Shown: positions 1 through 6,037 of the stretch, one piece after another | Position numbering within the stretch: the first letter of the stretch is position 1 | Layout: each line of letters starts with the position of its first letter | Assembly (NCBI GenBank): GCA_025350445.1 | Contig: JANXXV010000935.1 | Span: 1 to 6,635 of the forward strand | Direction: 5' to 3' | DNA length: 6,635 bases | From: Bryobacteraceae bacterium | GTDB taxonomy: Bacteria > Acidobacteriota > Terriglobia > Bryobacterales > Bryobacteraceae | Notes under the pieces: model-generated | What the model was told of the DNA's origin: nothing | What the model saw: the letters and a program-made list of their open reading frames with translations, nothing else | Database searches by the model: none | Program-made: the position numbers and the translations under genes

Positions 1-235
1 GAATCGCTCACTCAACCGCCGCCCACTGAATTTGGCTCTGTTTCGCAAAACGCCGCAAACCTCGCCGATTCCTCAAGGAACCCGCTGTCGGCAGAATCGC
101 TAACTCAACCGCCGCCCACTGAATCTGGCTCTGTTTCGCAAAACGCCGAAAAGCTCGCCGATTCCTCCAGGAACCCGCTGTCGGCAGAATCGCTCACTCA
201 ACCGCCGCCCACTGAATTTGGCTCTGTTTCGCAAA
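1..235. repeat. 93-bp tandem direct repeat, about 2.5 copies
   Basis: Unit 1 is 1-93, unit 2 is 94-186, and a partial unit 3 is 187-235. Each unit begins GAATCGCT(C/A)ACTCAACC. Units 1 and 2 differ at five positions by eye. The 49 bases of unit 3 are identical to the start of unit 1. Homology stops at 235, four bases before the stop codon of the convergent minus-strand gene. The array continues off the left edge of the window, so its true copy number is unknown. The period is exactly 31 codons. Each unit also contains short inverted segments (GCCGA...TCGGC and TTCC...GGAA around the middle), so a structured non-coding repeat is an alternative to a repeat protein. Confidence 0.95.
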
Positions 236-249
236 CAACCTACTTATGA
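1..249 (+). CDS. possible C-terminal end of a 31-residue-repeat protein (partial)
   Basis: The forward frame starting at base 1 is open for 82 codons and ends at TGA 247-249. It reads a proline/serine-rich 31-residue unit containing ESLTQPPPTE, GSVSQNA and SSRNPLSA, repeated two and a half times and followed by a short unique tail, TTYL. I do not recognise the family. All other frames across the array are interrupted by stops, which mildly favours this one. Of the five differences between units 1 and 2, two are silent and three change the residue (F/S, A/E, N/K), so there is no clear sign of protein-level selection. The stop overlaps the 3' end of the convergent minus-strand gene by ten bases. 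The start lies outside the window. The frame may be open simply because the repeat length is a multiple of three. Confidence 0.25.
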   Translation, partial: ESLTQPPPTEFGSVSQNAANLADSSRNPLSAESLTQPPPTESGSVSQNAEKLADSSRNPLSAESLTQPPPTEFGSVSQTTYL

Positions 250-980
250 AACTTCAAATCGGCTTCCCGCTTCAACGCGGCCAGCGTATTCCTCATCGAC
301 TCAGCCGGAAACTTTCTGATAAACGTTCCCACAACGTAATTCAGAAACGCCGGCACATCGCGCGAAAGCGACACGGCCTCGCATTCCACATACACGCCCC
401 CATCGGCCTCCTGCAGCCGCCAGTAAGAATTCAAACGCCACAGGAATCCGCGGTCTTCCCCGGCCGGCCTGTCCACCTCATTGATCTTCGTCGCATACGA
501 CCGCAGAAACATCTTCCCAGGCTCGGGCGAGTAATAGTGGACGGTGTAGTAAGTGTCATAGACCACCGTCAAAATCTGCTTCTTGTAAATCTTCAGGTAC
601 AGTTCGAACTCATCGCCAATGCGATTGATCAGACGCGAATCCACCACATCAGGTTTATAGATGTCCTTGTAGTGGTTATAGTCCTGCTTGATCGCCGCCG
701 CCTCCGCCAGCGTCAGGCCAGGCAGAAACACTCCCCCCAGCCAGTGATGGATCTGTCCATGCGGTACCGCTGCGTCGTCACTTTTATGTTCCTGGACAAC
801 CATGTTGCTGCGCGAACTGTTTCCCAATACCAGGAAATGCCCCTCTTTCAACTCGCGGTCCATCCGCTGCTCAGTCAACTGTGCGTATTTGTCGAAAGCC
901 GCGCTGGTCTCCGGTTTCAAACCAGCCAACAGCATCGTTTGCGATGCCAACAAAGCCCAAGCCGCGAATCGAAAGTCCAT
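240..980 (-). CDS. secreted/periplasmic protein of unknown function, possibly START/SRPBCC-like
   Basis: A 246-residue protein that starts at ATG (980-978) and ends at TAG (242-240). Residues 1 to about 20 form a hydrophobic N-terminus (FAAWALLASQTMLLAGL) that looks like a Sec signal peptide, or possibly an uncleaved anchor. The mature part is mixed alpha/beta. It has a helical segment near 28-48, a tyrosine-rich strand region at 127-150 (ELYLKIYKKQ, DTYYTVHYYS), and a C-terminal block at 183-210 containing LNSYWRLQEADGGVYVECEA and SLSRDVP. That block resembles the end of START/SRPBCC-fold proteins common in acidobacterial genomes, but this is a judgement from pattern and not a domain match. 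No catalytic motif is evident. The gene is divergent from moxR and abuts the tandem repeat downstream. No strong Shine-Dalgarno sequence precedes the start. That it is a real gene is well supported by its length, signal peptide and plausible protein composition; its function is unknown. Confidence 0.8.
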   Translation of the reverse strand: MDFRFAAWALLASQTMLLAGLKPETSAAFDKYAQLTEQRMDRELKEGHFLVLGNSSRSNMVVQEHKSDDAAVPHGQIHHWLGGVFLPGLTLAEAAAIKQDYNHYKDIYKPDVVDSRLINRIGDEFELYLKIYKKQILTVVYDTYYTVHYYSPEPGKMFLRSYATKINEVDRPAGEDRGFLWRLNSYWRLQEADGGVYVECEAVSLSRDVPAFLNYVVGTFIRKFPAESMRNTLAALKREADLKFHK

Positions 981-1032
981 ACTTTTACAATACCCTGCAA
1001 AAAATGGACCGCGAACGCTATCATATGGCTTG
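981..1032. promoter_or_regulatory. divergent intergenic region, presumed promoters of the secreted protein and moxR
   Basis: These 52 bases separate two divergently transcribed start codons, so promoters for one or both genes must lie here or within the neighbouring 5' ends. The best -10-like hexamer on the plus strand is TATCAT at 1019-1024 (5 of 6 to TATAAT). It lies only eight bases before the moxR ATG, which would place the transcript start at or within a few bases of the start codon (a leaderless or near-leaderless mRNA). Its -35 partner is poor. On the minus strand, TATTGT and TATGAT are weak candidates. No operator-like palindrome is clear. This call rests on gene geometry, not on a confident promoter match. 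Confidence 0.3.
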
Positions 1033-2001
1033 ATGGTCCATCACGACGCAGTGGACGACCCGCCCGTAGCCCTTTCAAAGCTGGAAGAGCTGGAAAACGT
1101 ACTCGGCACCGCCATCCGCGGCAAGCGCGAAGTATTGCGTCTGTCGCTAGTGTGTCTGCTGGCAAAGGGTCATCTGCTCATCGAAGACGTTCCAGGGGTA
1201 GGGAAGACCACGCTGGCCCACGCCCTGGCCCGCTCTGTAGGCTCCAACTTCCATCGTCTCCAGTTCACCAGCGACATGCTTCCCAGCGACGTGCTGGGCG
1301 TTACCATTTACAACGCCCATTCGGAAGCCTTCGAGTTCAAGCCCGGCCCCATCTTCACCAATTTCCTGCTGGCCGACGAGATCAACCGCGCTACACCCAA
1401 AACGCAATCGGCGCTGCTTGAAGCCATGAACGATCTGCAAATCACCGTGGACGGCCGGTCTTATCCGCTGGCCGAACCGTTCCTGGTAGTGGCGACGCAG
1501 AACCCCGTGGAGCATCACGGCACCTATCCACTCCCCGAATCGCAGCTCGATCGCTTTCTGATGCGCCTGCGCATCGGCTATCCGGATATCGCCAGCGAGA
1601 AGGAAATCCTCCGCAACTCCAACCGTCAAGGGGATTCAGTCACCCGCGAGGTGCTGTCGACGCGGGAAATCCTGAAGCTCCAAAGTCAGGTTTATCAGGT
1701 GAAGGTAGACGAGGCTCTGGTGGATTACATGTTGGCCATCGTCGAAAAAACCCGCTCGCACGAGTCGTTGGCTCTCGGCGTCAGTCCCCGCGGCGCCCAG
1801 GCCATGTACCGCGCCACCCAGGCTTTGGCCATGGTGGAAGGCAGGGGCTATGCCATTCCGGACGACATCAAACGCCTGGCGGTCCCCATCTTTGCGCATC
1901 GCGTGATTGTGAACACCCGCACGGCACTGTCGCAGCGAAGTTCCGATCTGGCCGGCCGAATTCTGCAGGAGATTCTTACTCAAATCGACGTGCCTCTATG
2001 A
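1033..2001 (+). CDS. MoxR-family AAA+ ATPase
   Basis: A 322-residue MoxR-type AAA+ ATPase (AAA_3 core plus AAA lid). Visible motifs in order are Walker A EDVPGVGKTT (51-60), Walker B FLLADEINRA (111-120), sensor 1 VATQNPVE (153-160, Asn157), the arginine-finger region PESQLDRFLM (168-177, Arg174), and sensor 2 GVSPRGA (249-255, Arg253), with a helical lid to the C-terminus. Length fits the family. MoxR proteins are thought to act as chaperones that insert cofactors or mature partner complexes, usually with von Willebrand A-domain proteins. I chose ATG 1033 because the reading frame upstream runs antisense into the divergent secreted-protein gene and the family consensus begins about ten residues after this start; TTG 1030 is an alternative. 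There is no obvious Shine-Dalgarno sequence. The usual downstream DUF58 and transglutaminase genes are absent: the stop overlaps the YchF-like gene by four bases (ATGA), implying translational coupling. Confidence 0.95.
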   Translation: MVHHDAVDDPPVALSKLEELENVLGTAIRGKREVLRLSLVCLLAKGHLLIEDVPGVGKTTLAHALARSVGSNFHRLQFTSDMLPSDVLGVTIYNAHSEAFEFKPGPIFTNFLLADEINRATPKTQSALLEAMNDLQITVDGRSYPLAEPFLVVATQNPVEHHGTYPLPESQLDRFLMRLRIGYPDIASEKEILRNSNRQGDSVTREVLSTREILKLQSQVYQVKVDEALVDYMLAIVEKTRSHESLALGVSPRGAQAMYRATQALAMVEGRGYAIPDDIKRLAVPIFAHRVIVNTRTALSQRSSDLAGRILQEILTQIDVPL

Positions 2002-3041
2002 AGACAGCAATCATCGGTCTGCCCATGGTGGGCAAGACCGCCCTATTCACCATTTTGACCGGCAAACATCAGGGTACCCGCGTCGGCGTGACCAGAGTGC
2101 CGGACGCGCGCCTCGAAGCGCTGGCCGCGCTCTTCCAGCCACCGAAGGTCACTCATGCGACGGTGGAATACATTGACTTCCACTCCATCTCGAAAGAAGC
2201 ACTCCGTGATCCCAGCTACCTCGCCGGTCTGCGCGTAGTGGATTCGCTGGCTCACGTCCTCCGGGTTTTTGAAGACGAAAGCGTCCCCCACGAACACGGC
2301 AGCGTAGATCCAATCCGCGACAGGAACGACGTGGAAACCGAGCTAATCCTAAGCGATTTGGTAATGATCGAAAAGCGCCTGGACCGGCTTGAGAAGGATC
2401 GCAAGAAATTGAAGAACCCCGAACTCGACCGCGAGTTCGACTTGCTGCAACGCTGCAAAGCAACTCTCGAAGCGGACAAGCCCCTTCGCGTGATGGAACT
2501 CGATCACGACGACGAAAAACGCGTCCGCGGCTTCCAGTTCCTCTCGCAGAAGCCGATGCTCTACGTCCTGAACCTGGGCGAAGAGGATGCGGCCCGTCTG
2601 CACGAGCGCGAAGAGGAGTTCCGCAACGGCGCGCTGAAAGGGAATCACGTAGCAGCAATCTGCGGCAAAATCGAAGCGGAACTAGCCGAACTCCCACCAG
2701 CCGAGGCAGCCGACTACCTGGCCAGCTACGGCCTGAAGGAATCGGGGATGCAACGCCTGATCACCGCGACATATGAAGTGCAAGGCCTAATGTCGTTCCT
2801 AACAGCGGGAGACGACGAGTGCCGCGCCTGGACCATCCCCATGAAAAGCACCGCACCCAAAGCAGGCGGTGCAATCCACTCAGACCTGGAGACCAAATTC
2901 ATCCGCGCGGAAGTAGTGAACTGGAAAGATCTGATCGACCACAAAGGATACCCCGGCTGCCGCGAAAAAGGCCTATTACGTCTAGAAGGCAAACAATACA
3001 TAGTAAAAGACGGCGACGTCCTGGTAATCAGACACGGTTAG
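1998..3041 (+). CDS. YchF/OLA1-like P-loop NTPase with DUF933 (TGS-like) C-terminus, degenerate switch regions
   Basis: A 347-residue homologue of the YchF/OLA1 branch of TRAFAC GTPases, which in E. coli prefers ATP, binds ribosomes and is linked to stress responses. The P-loop is GLPMVGKT (7-14). A helical coiled-coil-like insertion spans about 115-165. A G4-like NLGE lies at 192-195 (YchF itself has a non-canonical G4). The C-terminal DUF933/TGS-like domain runs from about 264 to 346, with TAGDDECRAWTI, AGGAIHSDLE, KFIRAE and YIVKDGD closely matching YchF. Compared with E. coli YchF from memory, roughly ten residues containing the switch I/G2 segment (FPFCTIEPN) are missing between the P-loop and VPDARL (34-39), and the G3 DxAG motif is replaced by DFHS (60-63) in a region about four residues shorter. 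Nucleotide binding is plausible; classical switch-dependent hydrolysis is doubtful. I therefore do not assign ychF as the gene name. The gene is probably co-transcribed with moxR through the ATGA overlap. Confidence 0.9.
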   Translation: MKTAIIGLPMVGKTALFTILTGKHQGTRVGVTRVPDARLEALAALFQPPKVTHATVEYIDFHSISKEALRDPSYLAGLRVVDSLAHVLRVFEDESVPHEHGSVDPIRDRNDVETELILSDLVMIEKRLDRLEKDRKKLKNPELDREFDLLQRCKATLEADKPLRVMELDHDDEKRVRGFQFLSQKPMLYVLNLGEEDAARLHEREEEFRNGALKGNHVAAICGKIEAELAELPPAEAADYLASYGLKESGMQRLITATYEVQGLMSFLTAGDDECRAWTIPMKSTAPKAGGAIHSDLETKFIRAEVVNWKDLIDHKGYPGCREKGLLRLEGKQYIVKDGDVLVIRHG

Positions 3042-3045
3042 GAGG

Positions 3046-3082
3046 GCGGACCCCAGGTCCGCGCGGCACGTCCCCGTGCCGC
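3046..3082. repeat. twin GC-rich hairpins in the convergent gap
   Basis: Two adjacent perfect inverted repeats occupy almost all of the 43 bases between the converging ychF-like and lnt stop codons. The first has a 7-bp stem, GCGGACC (3046-3052) pairing with GGTCCGC (3056-3062), around a CCA loop. The second has an 8-bp stem, GCGGCACG (3063-3070) pairing with CGTGCCGC (3075-3082), around a TCCC loop. There is no spacer between them. Neither is followed by a T-tract on either strand, so they are not standard intrinsic terminators. A bidirectional transcription or mRNA-end barrier, or one copy of a dispersed REP-like element, are both plausible. The outer bases GAGGGCGG and CCGCCTC could also pair with one bulge, giving an alternative larger fold. 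Confidence 0.85.
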
Positions 3083-3084
3083 CT

Positions 3085-4539
3085 CTAAACACGATTCGGC
3101 ACCTGGGAAGCAAACAGCGTCACAGCCGAAATACACAAACAAACCCAAAAAAACCAATCCCCAAATCGCGAATAAACAGTAAACTCCGAACGGTAACCAT
3201 AACCCACCCGCCCCGCCACTTCCTGGAATTCAGTAAACCGCTGAGTCACCCTTCCGGCCGGATCGGCCACAGCGGTAATCCCGTTGTTGGTAGCCCGCAC
3301 GATCCACCGGGCATTCTCCGCCGCCCTCATCCGCACCAGTCCCAGATGCTGTTCCCGCGCCGCAGTATGGCCAAAGTAGCCGTCGTTGGAAAGGTTCACC
3401 AATACGTCCGTGCGAAACCGCCGGACGAAGTGCGGAAATGCCGATTCATAGCAGATGAAAGCTCCCAACGAATGCCCTCCAACCGAAAACGTAGTGAACT
3501 TCTCACCAGCCTGAAAGTTGCCAATCTCGGTAGAGATCTTGTTCGCAAAACCGAACGGAGCCGGAACGTATTCGCCGAATGGGACCAGCAGAATCTTGTC
3601 ATACCGTCCGGCTACTTCGCCACCGGGATTGACCATCAGCGCCGAGTTCAACGGGTCGCCCTGAACCGTCCGCGCGACAGTGCCGAACAGCGCAGCGGTG
3701 CGGGTCACACGAGCCAACGAGTTCATCCGGTCCCGGAAACGCGCGTCGCTATCGTAGTACAGTGGCGCGGGAACTTCCGGCCACAGAATCACCTGCGGCG
3801 GCGGCCCGCCCGGAGCCAGCGCGCTTTGCAGCGAAAGATACTCCAGCCGCCGCTGCATCTCCTCGACGTCCTGCTCGCGCCATTCTTTCTCCTCGTCGAT
3901 ATTCGGCTGCAACGTAACGGCGGATTCCGTGGGGCGCTCCGCCTCCGGCAGGGCAGGAAGCAAGTAGAGCAAGGGTACAATTAAAACCCACAACAGTTCG
4001 TGCCGCTTTCGCCGCAGGGCCACCAGTGCGATGGCCACTGACAGCAGCGCGAACAGGAACGACAGTCCGTATACTCCCGTCACCGGAGCCAAGCGCATCG
4101 GAATGCTCATGTCGATCCCGGCATCGCCCAGCTTCAGCCACATGAATCCGAACGGTGTCGGGATCCGCTCGGCCGCCACCCAGAGAGCCGCGATAGCCGG
4201 GCACGCGTACCACTTGTGAACCACCACTCCGGCCAACATGCCGAACACCGCCATGTTGACGCTGGGGGTCAGACAGAACAGCAGGAACACGCCCAAGCCG
4301 CCCGTATTTCCCAAGCCTCCGTGGACTGCCATCACAAACTGGATCCAATAGCACATGGAACCCCAGAACACCGCTCCGGCCGTGTAGCCAAGCAGGAACC
4401 GGTACTTCGGACGGTACTCACGCGACAGCGCGATCAGCAGCGGAGTCAACGCGAAAGGGGCCAGCCAGACCAGGTTCCAACCAGGATGAACGGCAGCCAG
4501 CAGCAGTCCGCTGACCATGGCCAGAAACAGGTTCAACAC
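3085..4539 (-). CDS. lnt: apolipoprotein N-acyltransferase
   Basis: A 484-residue inner-membrane enzyme that transfers the third acyl chain onto the N-terminal cysteine of lipoproteins, the last step of lipoprotein maturation after Lgt and LspA. The N-terminal half (about 1-196) holds a series of hydrophobic segments (around 5-17, 22-38, 50-70, 84-108, 113-124, 155-175, 182-196), followed by a periplasmic nitrilase/carbon-nitrogen hydrolase domain (about 205-445) and a final membrane helix (about 461-478). The catalytic triad is intact: Glu255 in ILWPEVPAP, Lys315 in GRYDKILLVPFGEY and Cys363 in GAFICYESAFP, corresponding to E. coli Glu267, Lys335 and Cys387. Length is close to the family's roughly 500. 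The start appears to be GTG (4539-4537), which overlaps the lipA stop by seven bases and suggests translational coupling; ATG at codon 8 is an alternative. It is the last gene of the minus-strand operon. Confidence 0.97.
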   Translation of the reverse strand: MLNLFLAMVSGLLLAAVHPGWNLVWLAPFALTPLLIALSREYRPKYRFLLGYTAGAVFWGSMCYWIQFVMAVHGGLGNTGGLGVFLLFCLTPSVNMAVFGMLAGVVVHKWYACPAIAALWVAAERIPTPFGFMWLKLGDAGIDMSIPMRLAPVTGVYGLSFLFALLSVAIALVALRRKRHELLWVLIVPLLYLLPALPEAERPTESAVTLQPNIDEEKEWREQDVEEMQRRLEYLSLQSALAPGGPPPQVILWPEVPAPLYYDSDARFRDRMNSLARVTRTAALFGTVARTVQGDPLNSALMVNPGGEVAGRYDKILLVPFGEYVPAPFGFANKISTEIGNFQAGEKFTTFSVGGHSLGAFICYESAFPHFVRRFRTDVLVNLSNDGYFGHTAAREQHLGLVRMRAAENARWIVRATNNGITAVADPAGRVTQRFTEFQEVAGRVGYGYRSEFTVYSRFGDWFFWVCLCISAVTLFASQVPNRV

Positions 4540-5453
4540 GCGGTTTGCGAGGCGCGCTCACTTACCATGTCGGCCATGTAAGAACTGCGGACGAACGGTC
4601 CACTGAACACCATCTTGAAGCCGATCGACAGGCCATAATCCCGGTAGGCATCGAACTGCGCCGGAGTGACATACTCCGCCACCGCCAGATTCCGCCGCGT
4701 GGGCTGCAAGTATTGCCCGATGGTAGCGACATCCACGTCATGGGCTTGCAGATCCCGCAACAACGACTCGACCTCGGAGTGCTGTTCGCCCAACCCGGCC
4801 ATCAGTCCGGATTTCGTCAGCACATCGGGCCGGTACTTCTTCCCGAACCGCAGCACGTCAAGCGACTGCTGGTAATTCGCCTGAGGCCGTACCCGGCTGT
4901 AGAGCCGCGGCACCGTCTCCATGTTGTGGTTGAACACATGAGGACCCGCGTCCAGCACCCGCGCCACCGCATCTACATCCCCGCGGAAGTCCGGTGTCAA
5001 CACCTCTACCCGCGCATCTGGAAGAGCCCCGCGTACCTCGCGCACGGTCTCCGCGAAGTGATGGGAACCACCGTCAGGCAGATCGTCGCGGTTCACGCTG
5101 GTAATCACCACGTATCGCAGCTTCATCTCAGCCGCCATTCGAGCCACGTTCCGCGGTTCCTCCGGATCGAGGGTGAACTCGCGCTTCCGCGGCGACCCCT
5201 TCGGCACCGAACAAAACCCGCACCCGCGCGTACAAAGGTTGCCCAGGATCATGAACGTGGCGGCGCCGCGATGGAAGCACTCGTGGATATTGGGGCACCG
5301 GGCCGATTCGCAAACCGTGTGCAGTTTGAGCTTGCGCAGATCCTGCTTCAGCAGCGTCACCGATTCAAAGTGCGTCTGACTCTTGCGCAGCCAATCCGGC
5401 AGCCTCGGCTGTGCACGCCCCGCGCTATCAATCTGCACCAAGCTTTCCGCCAC
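4533..5453 (-). CDS. lipA: lipoyl synthase
   Basis: A 306-residue cytoplasmic radical-SAM enzyme that inserts two sulfurs into octanoyl groups on lipoyl-carrier proteins (E2 subunits of 2-oxoacid dehydrogenases and glycine-cleavage H protein). The auxiliary-cluster motif CESARCPNIHEC supplies Cys48, Cys53 and Cys59. The radical-SAM motif CTRGCGFC supplies Cys74, Cys78 and Cys81. The conserved C-terminal RSSY motif, which provides a serine ligand to the auxiliary cluster, is at 289-292. Other hallmarks are TSVNRDDLPDGG (118-129), EVLTPDF (150-156), VFNHNMETV (173-181) and TKSGLMAGLGE (213-223). Length is near the E. coli enzyme's 321. The start is GTG (5453-5451), two bases after the TAA of the SPOR gene; a second GTG at codon 6 is possible. 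No lipB lies in the window, so the octanoyl donor step is encoded elsewhere. Confidence 0.97.
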   Translation of the reverse strand: MAESLVQIDSAGRAQPRLPDWLRKSQTHFESVTLLKQDLRKLKLHTVCESARCPNIHECFHRGAATFMILGNLCTRGCGFCSVPKGSPRKREFTLDPEEPRNVARMAAEMKLRYVVITSVNRDDLPDGGSHHFAETVREVRGALPDARVEVLTPDFRGDVDAVARVLDAGPHVFNHNMETVPRLYSRVRPQANYQQSLDVLRFGKKYRPDVLTKSGLMAGLGEQHSEVESLLRDLQAHDVDVATIGQYLQPTRRNLAVAEYVTPAQFDAYRDYGLSIGFKMVFSGPFVRSSYMADMVSERASQTAC

Positions 5454-5455
5454 TG

Positions 5456-6016
5456 TTAGAACTTCTTCGGAAACGCCAGCTTGAACCCGGCCTGTTCCAG
5501 ATCGCCTTTCAGCTTTCCGGCATCGGCCGCGTCTTTGGCGGGTCCAACCAGCACGCGGAAGATCTTGTCGCTGGGTCCGGCCGCAACCAGCGCCTGGAAT
5601 CCCTTCTTAGCCAGTACGTCTACCAGCACCTCGGCCTCGGGCTTTGCCACCGCCAGCACTTGAATATAGATCTGGCCCGGTATCGGTTGCGTAACGGAAT
5701 GCGTCACCGCTGTTACTTCAATCTGCCCCTTCTTCGCCGGCTCTGGCTTGGCAACTACGGGCTCCACCACCGTCGGGGCAGGCGCAGCGGCTGCAGGGGC
5801 GGCAGGCGGCATGGCGCTCTGTCCTTCGGTGCGCACCGGGGCAGTTCCTTCAACTGGGGTGGCTTTCTTCGCGCTATCGGGTGGGCCGGAGTTCCTTCCC
5901 ACAATGTAGCCCATGGTGAAGAAAACACCCAGCAGAATAATGACGATGAAGAAGACGCTTAATAGTTGTTTGTTACCGAGAATGAGTTCAAACTCACCGT
6001 CGTCGTTTCTAGGCAT
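5456..6016 (-). CDS. single-pass membrane protein with C-terminal SPOR domain
   Basis: A 186-residue protein with the classic bitopic SPOR layout. It has a short charged cytoplasmic N-terminus (1-17), one transmembrane helix (about 18-40, LLSVFFIVIILLGVFFTMGY), a proline/alanine-rich flexible linker (about 44-112) and a C-terminal SPOR-like domain (about 113-184) containing GQIYIQVLAV, LAKKGFQALV, KIFRVLVGPA and AGKLKGDLEQAGFKLAFPKK. SPOR domains bind denuded septal peptidoglycan, as in FtsN and DedD, so a role at the division site or cell wall is likely but not shown. The start is ATG (6016-6014), 21 bases after the slipin stop; no convincing Shine-Dalgarno sequence is visible. The stop, TAA, sits two bases before the lipA start, so the two are almost certainly co-transcribed. 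Confidence 0.92.
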   Translation of the reverse strand: MPRNDDGEFELILGNKQLLSVFFIVIILLGVFFTMGYIVGRNSGPPDSAKKATPVEGTAPVRTEGQSAMPPAAPAAAAPAPTVVEPVVAKPEPAKKGQIEVTAVTHSVTQPIPGQIYIQVLAVAKPEAEVLVDVLAKKGFQALVAAGPSDKIFRVLVGPAKDAADAGKLKGDLEQAGFKLAFPKKF

Positions 6017-6037
6017 GGAAATAGAGGGTTCGATGGG

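Noticed and set aside
1..235. CRISPR array
   Set aside because: The repeats are 93 bp and directly adjacent with no unique spacers between them, and no cas genes are nearby.
802..1032. N-terminal extension of MoxR back to ATG 802
   Set aside because: The extension is antisense to the 5' end of the secreted-protein gene and has no family resemblance. MoxR homology begins just after ATG 1033, and 322 residues is a normal family length.
246..1421. Long plus-strand reading frame of 391 codons across the secreted-protein gene and into moxR
   Set aside because: It is antisense to one well-supported gene and out of frame with another. Its product is arginine/histidine-rich with no recognisable domain, typical of a shadow frame in GC-rich DNA.
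2149..2697. Minus-strand frame of 182 codons inside the ychF-like gene
   Set aside because: Arginine-rich product antisense to a clear YchF/DUF933 homologue, with no supporting motif.
3046..3082. Standard Rho-independent terminator
   Set aside because: Stems are strong, but neither strand has a following run of T residues, so I list it as a paired-hairpin repeat.
3076..3984. Plus-strand frame of 302 codons antisense to lnt
   Set aside because: It is antisense to the catalytic domain of lnt, has biased basic composition, and starts inside the hairpin element.
4545..5459. Plus-strand frame of 304 codons antisense to lipA
   Set aside because: It mirrors almost the whole of lipA, whose cysteine motifs are intact. 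The predicted product is rich in Arg, His and Pro with no domain, so it is a shadow frame.
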